From positions 1 to 8,347 of the forward strand of contig CAXGIQ010000059.1 of the NCBI GenBank assembly GCA_964009845.1: DNA of 8,347 nt, read 5' to 3'. This document shows, in pieces, positions 6,081 through 8,347 of this stretch. This DNA is from UBA7312 sp002715345. GTDB lineage: Bacteria > Bacteroidota > Bacteroidia > Flavobacteriales > UBA7312. Below the pieces are notes generated by a model. The model saw nothing but the letters and a program-made list of their open reading frames with translations, did not search any database and was not told the origin of the DNA. Position 1 is the first letter of the stretch. Each line of letters begins with the position of its first letter. Position numbers and translations under genes: made by a program.

Positions 6081-6409
6081 TGGCACACAAAAGATCAAAC
6101 ATCACTATTCAAATAGGATTAGACGAAAACAACATCCCTGAACAACTGCATTGGGAGGCAAGCGATACAGTTGAAAAAGCGGCTGAAGCTAAGGCTATTT
6201 TAATGTCTATTTGGGATGAGAAAGCCAAAGAAACTTTGCGTATTGATTTGTGGACAAAAGAAATGCGCGTAGATGAAATGAAGCACTTTTTTCATCAAAC
6301 ATTGGTGTCTATGGCAGATACTTTGGAACGCGCTACTAGTGAAGATAAAATGGCTGCAGATATGCGTGATTTCTGCCAACACTTTGCGGAAAAATTATTA
6401 CAATCTTAA
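6080..6409 (+). CDS. gldC: Gliding motility protein GldC
   Basis: The 109-residue product matches the small soluble GldC protein. It opens with KRSNITIQIGLDENNIPEQL, has the core helix HWEASDTVEKAAEAKAILMS (24-43), then TLRIDLWTKEMRVDEMKHFF (52-71), and ends in a helical, acidic tail. It has no signal peptide or membrane segment, so it is predicted to be cytoplasmic. In F. johnsoniae, gldC is co-transcribed with gldB, and its loss reduces but does not abolish movement. The exact function is unknown. Here its ATG overlaps the gldB stop by one base. Its own stop overlaps that of the convergent engB gene inside TTAA (6406-6409). Confidence 0.92.
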   Translation: MAHKRSNITIQIGLDENNIPEQLHWEASDTVEKAAEAKAILMSIWDEKAKETLRIDLWTKEMRVDEMKHFFHQTLVSMADTLERATSEDKMAADMRDFCQHFAEKLLQS

Positions 6410-7002
6410 AAAATATTATTGGTATCAGCTACAAATTGTAGCACCTCGTTTTGCCCTTGTTTGTTAGTAGAAGAAGTTAAAAAGATGGGGGGTAGTTCTT
6501 CCCAGATTTGTTCCATCTCTTTTTTGTAGTTGACTAAATTTTTGGCAGCTTCAGACTTAGAAAGCTTGTCTTGTTTGGTAAAACACATAACAAAAGGAAT
6601 GTGTTTTTCTCCAAGCCATTTCATAAATTCCATATCTATTTTTTGAGGTTTTAATCGGCTGTCTAACAATACAAACAAACACATTAAATTCTTCCTGTTT
6701 TCTAAGTACTGTTTGATGAATTTAGCAAATTCCAAGCGCTGTCCTTTTGATACGCTTGCGTAACCATATCCAGGTAAATCTACTAGGTACCAACTGTCGT
6801 TTATTAAGAAGTGATTTATGAGCTGTGTCTTTCCTGGTTTTCCCGAAGTTTTTGCTAAGCTTTTACGGTTTGTAAGCATGTTAATCAAAGACGATTTTCC
6901 AACATTAGAACGGCCAATAAAAGCATACTCTGGAATAGCCGGAGCAGGACATTTTTTAATGTCCGTATTACTGATTACAAACTCAGCTTTTTTGATTTGC
7001 AT
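6406..7002 (-). CDS. engB: Ribosome biogenesis GTPase EngB (YihA/YsxC)
   Basis: EngB is a GTPase that acts late in 50S ribosomal subunit assembly and is essential in many bacteria. From the ATG at 7000-7002 it has 198 residues, the normal length. It shows G1 GRSNVGKSS (30-38), the G2 threonine in GKTQ (57-60), G3 DLPGYGYA (75-82), G4 TKQD (142-145) and G5 TSS (176-178). The frame stays open upstream to 7092, but that extension overlaps the hydrolase gene and reads as unrelated sequence, while the N-terminus MQIKKAEFVISN is typical of EngB. The start lies 8 nt after the hydrolase stop codon, and the pair is probably one operon. It converges with gldC with a 4-bp overlap. Confidence 0.95.
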   Translation of the reverse strand: MQIKKAEFVISNTDIKKCPAPAIPEYAFIGRSNVGKSSLINMLTNRKSLAKTSGKPGKTQLINHFLINDSWYLVDLPGYGYASVSKGQRLEFAKFIKQYLENRKNLMCLFVLLDSRLKPQKIDMEFMKWLGEKHIPFVMCFTKQDKLSKSEAAKNLVNYKKEMEQIWEELPPIFLTSSTNKQGQNEVLQFVADTNNIF

Positions 7003-7010
7003 GGAGTTTT

Positions 7011-7775
7011 TTATTTGACATGTTGAGGAAGCCATTCCTCTAAAATTCGCAAGAACTCTTTTGGATGTTCCCACATAGGAGAGTGTCCGCATTGATCAAT
7101 CCAGTATAAGTCGGATTGCGGGAATAAGCTGTGAAATTCTTCTGCTACATGTGGAGGTGTTACTCCATCCTGTTTACCCCAAATTAAGCAAACAGGAAAA
7201 TCTAGTTTTGGAACATCTTTGCTCATATTATGACGAATGGCTGATTTTGCCATGGCCAATAATCGAATAACAGACTCTCTTTTGTTGGCTATTTCAAAAA
7301 CATGATCAACTAATTTTTTAGTTGCCATTTTTGGGTCATAAAAAACTTCTTCTGTTTTTGTTCGGATGTAGTCGTAATCACCTCTTCTTGGGAAAGAGTC
7401 GCCCATTGCATTTTCGTACAATCCAGAACTTCCGGTAAGCACTAAGCTTTCTACCATTTCTGGATATTCTTTAGCGAAAACTAAGGAGATGTGACCTCCT
7501 AAAGAGTTGCCTAAAAGACTGACTTTTTCAAAACCTTTGAACTCAAGAAATTCGTGTACATATTTTGTGAAATGCTTAACTGTTGTTTTAAGCATTGGTT
7601 TTTCGAAAAGCGGTAATAACGGCCCAATAACTTTGAATCCGTGGTTTGGCAAATCTTCAATGATACCTTCAAAATTATCGAGACCTCCCATTAAACCATG
7701 CAGAAGAACCACTACTGGACCATCTCCAGCTTCGATGTATTCAAATCCATTCTCTTTAATTGTCTCGAATTTCAT
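7011..7775 (-). CDS. Alpha/beta-fold hydrolase
   Basis: The 254-residue protein is an alpha/beta hydrolase with a complete set of catalytic motifs: oxyanion-hole HGLMGG (26-31), nucleophile elbow GNSLGG with S91, acid D203 in GKQDGVTPP (200-208), and histidine H231 in CGHSPMWEHP (229-238). The cap domain lies between about 120 and 185. No signal peptide is present, so it is probably cytoplasmic. The substrate cannot be told from sequence; esterase- or C-C-hydrolase-like activities are possible. The ATG at 7773-7775 is preferred over a frame extension to 7835 because a perfect -7 box lies at 7792-7799 and an AAAGG precedes the ATG. It is followed 8 nt later by engB. It is divergent from mraZ. 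Its place between engB and mraZ fits a gene order I recall from other Flavobacteriales. Confidence 0.88.
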   Translation of the reverse strand: MKFETIKENGFEYIEAGDGPVVVLLHGLMGGLDNFEGIIEDLPNHGFKVIGPLLPLFEKPMLKTTVKHFTKYVHEFLEFKGFEKVSLLGNSLGGHISLVFAKEYPEMVESLVLTGSSGLYENAMGDSFPRRGDYDYIRTKTEEVFYDPKMATKKLVDHVFEIANKRESVIRLLAMAKSAIRHNMSKDVPKLDFPVCLIWGKQDGVTPPHVAEEFHSLFPQSDLYWIDQCGHSPMWEHPKEFLRILEEWLPQHVK

Positions 7776-7791
7776 CCTTTCAAATTTTGCA

Positions 7792-7799
7792 CAAAAATA
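7792..7799 (-). promoter_or_regulatory. -7 box of the hydrolase-engB operon
   Basis: The minus strand reads TATTTTTG, an exact TAnnTTTG match, 16 nt before the chosen ATG. A purine-rich AAAGG lies just before the ATG (7776-7780), one of the few possible ribosome-binding sequences in the window. The box lies inside the longer ORF that would start at 7835, which argues for the shorter protein. Confidence 0.55.
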
Positions 7800-7885
7800 A
7801 AGAAAAAAATAGCTCAATTTAAAAGCGCTTCTCAAAGCTAATGAGTGAAAGAAAATGGCTTGAGATGTTAAAATTTATCAACAAT

Positions 7886-7910
7886 GTGGTAAAAAGTGGT
7901 AAAAAGTGGT
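7886..7910 (+). promoter_or_regulatory. Probable MraZ operator: three GTGGT repeats at 10-bp period
   Basis: GTGGT occurs at 7886-7890, 7896-7900 and 7906-7910, the first two each followed by AAAAA. The exact 10-bp spacing puts all three on one face of the helix. Characterised MraZ proteins bind direct repeats of a TGGGN or AAAGTG-type box with the same period in front of their own gene, so autoregulation is the natural reading. The array ends 11 nt before the likely -7 box and covers the -33 region, which fits repression. The rest of the gap between the hydrolase and mraZ (7800-7885) is AT-rich and shows nothing else I can support. Confidence 0.75.
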
Positions 7911-7921
7911 TTCTTTTTCAA

Positions 7922-7929
7922 TATATTTA
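7922..7929 (+). promoter_or_regulatory. Likely -7 box of mraZ
   Basis: TATATTTA matches TAnnTTTG at all fixed positions except the last (A for G). It lies 23 nt before the mraZ ATG and 12 nt after the last GTGGT repeat starts its final base run. It is the weakest -7 box in the window, as might suit a tightly regulated promoter. Confidence 0.4.
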
Positions 7930-7952
7930 CACCCTATAAGTAGCTGAATGGT

Positions 7953-8347
7953 ATGATAAACCTGATTGGGACATATGAGTGTAAAGCAGACGCTAAAGGG
8001 CGTGTTATGTTGCCTGTTGCTTTGAAAAAGCAATTAGCGACCTTGCTTCCCGATGGCTTTGTGGTTAAGCGTTCCGTTTTCAATAAATGCTTGGAGCTAC
8101 ATCCTGTAAGTGAATGGAATGTATTGATGAGTGAAGTGAATAAGCTGAATCGATTTGTAAAAAAGAATAACGACTTCATCCGATTATTTACGGCAGGAGT
8201 TAAGATGTTAGAGGTAGACGGAAACAATCGATTGCAGTTGCCTAAAGACTTGATTTCGTTTGCAGGAATTCAGAAAGAAATTGTGCTTTCATCATCGGTT
8301 AACATGATTGAGATTTGGGATAAAGAGCAGTATGAGCAAGTGTTAAA
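7953..8347 (+). CDS. mraZ: Transcriptional regulator MraZ (3' end beyond the window)
   Basis: MraZ is a ring-forming DNA-binding protein that regulates the mra/dcw cluster of cell-wall synthesis and division genes. The first 131 residues are present. They contain both AbrB-like SpoVT halves, each with the DxxxR motif: DAKGRVMLP (D13, R17) and DGNNRLQLP (D89, R93). The opening NLIGTYECKADAKGR is typical. The ATG at 7953-7955 is the only in-frame ATG after the TAG at 7941-7943. An ATG at 7948 is out of frame and stops at once. Nearly the whole gene is present, given a usual length of about 140-155 residues. The next genes, beyond the window, would be expected to be rsmH and the ftsL-like and pbp/mur genes. 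Confidence 0.95.
   Translation, partial: MINLIGTYECKADAKGRVMLPVALKKQLATLLPDGFVVKRSVFNKCLELHPVSEWNVLMSEVNKLNRFVKKNNDFIRLFTAGVKMLEVDGNNRLQLPKDLISFAGIQKEIVLSSSVNMIEIWDKEQYEQVL

Noticed and set aside
7003..7092. 30-residue N-terminal extension of EngB
   Set aside because: It overlaps the end of the hydrolase gene and does not resemble EngB; the ATG at 7000-7002 gives the usual length.
7776..7835. 20-residue N-terminal extension of the hydrolase, possibly a signal peptide (hydrophobic YFFLYFC)
   Set aside because: The extension contains the perfect -7 box at 7792-7799, and the internal ATG gives a typical hydrolase start.
7886..7910. Short repeats as a possible CRISPR array or replication-origin iterons
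   Set aside because: Units are only 10 bp with no spacers, and there are no cas or rep genes; position before mraZ explains them better as the MraZ operator.
7934..8227. Minus-strand ORF of 97 codons
   Set aside because: Antisense to mraZ, whose plus-strand frame has both DxxxR motifs.

Overview
The window suggests a Bacteroidota genome, most likely order Flavobacteriales. The evidence is the gliding-motility pair gldB-gldC next to nadE and engB, a Bacteroidota-type Mrp/ApbC plus Nfu pair, moderate-to-low GC, few Shine-Dalgarno sequences, and TAnnTTTG -7 boxes (the Bacteroidota sigma-A consensus) immediately before the lead genes. Eleven genes are supported, two of them cut by the window edges. 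There is no stretch of more than about 300 bases without a gene. I saw no tRNA, rRNA, IS element, CRISPR array or phage gene.

Layout. 1-688 (-): 5' part of a MurG-like glycosyltransferase of unknown substrate. 729-1397 (+): trmB, tRNA m7G46 methyltransferase, divergent from it. 1492-2876 (+): apbC/mrp and a small Nfu-type scaffold, a two-gene iron-sulfur carrier operon. 2877-4259 (-): ferredoxin-NADP reductase and an adrenodoxin-type [2Fe-2S] ferredoxin, an AT-rich operon converging with zero spacing on the Nfu gene. 4297-5085 (-): nadE, NAD synthetase. 5121-6409 (+): gldB-gldC, divergent from nadE. 6406-7775 (-): an alpha/beta hydrolase followed by engB (YihA), converging on gldC with overlapping stop codons. 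7953-8347 (+): mraZ, first gene of a probable mra/dcw cell wall and division cluster, preceded by three 10-bp direct repeats that look like the MraZ operator.

How the genes fit together. ApbC and Nfu carry Fe-S clusters to apoproteins, and the facing reductase-ferredoxin pair could supply electrons from NADPH. GldB is a lipoprotein needed for gliding and GldC its small partner. EngB helps assemble the 50S subunit and MraZ controls the division cluster. These are mostly housekeeping functions.

No clear undescribed system is present. The most notable signals are regulatory: a perfect TAnnTTTG box lies 4-16 nt before the start codon of all seven lead genes other than mraZ, implying leaderless or nearly leaderless mRNAs in most cases; two divergent gene pairs have interlocked promoters, one built as a near-perfect palindrome; and mraZ has a clean triple-repeat operator. 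Start codons for four genes (apbC, the reductase, engB, the hydrolase) were placed downstream of the longest possible ORF start.
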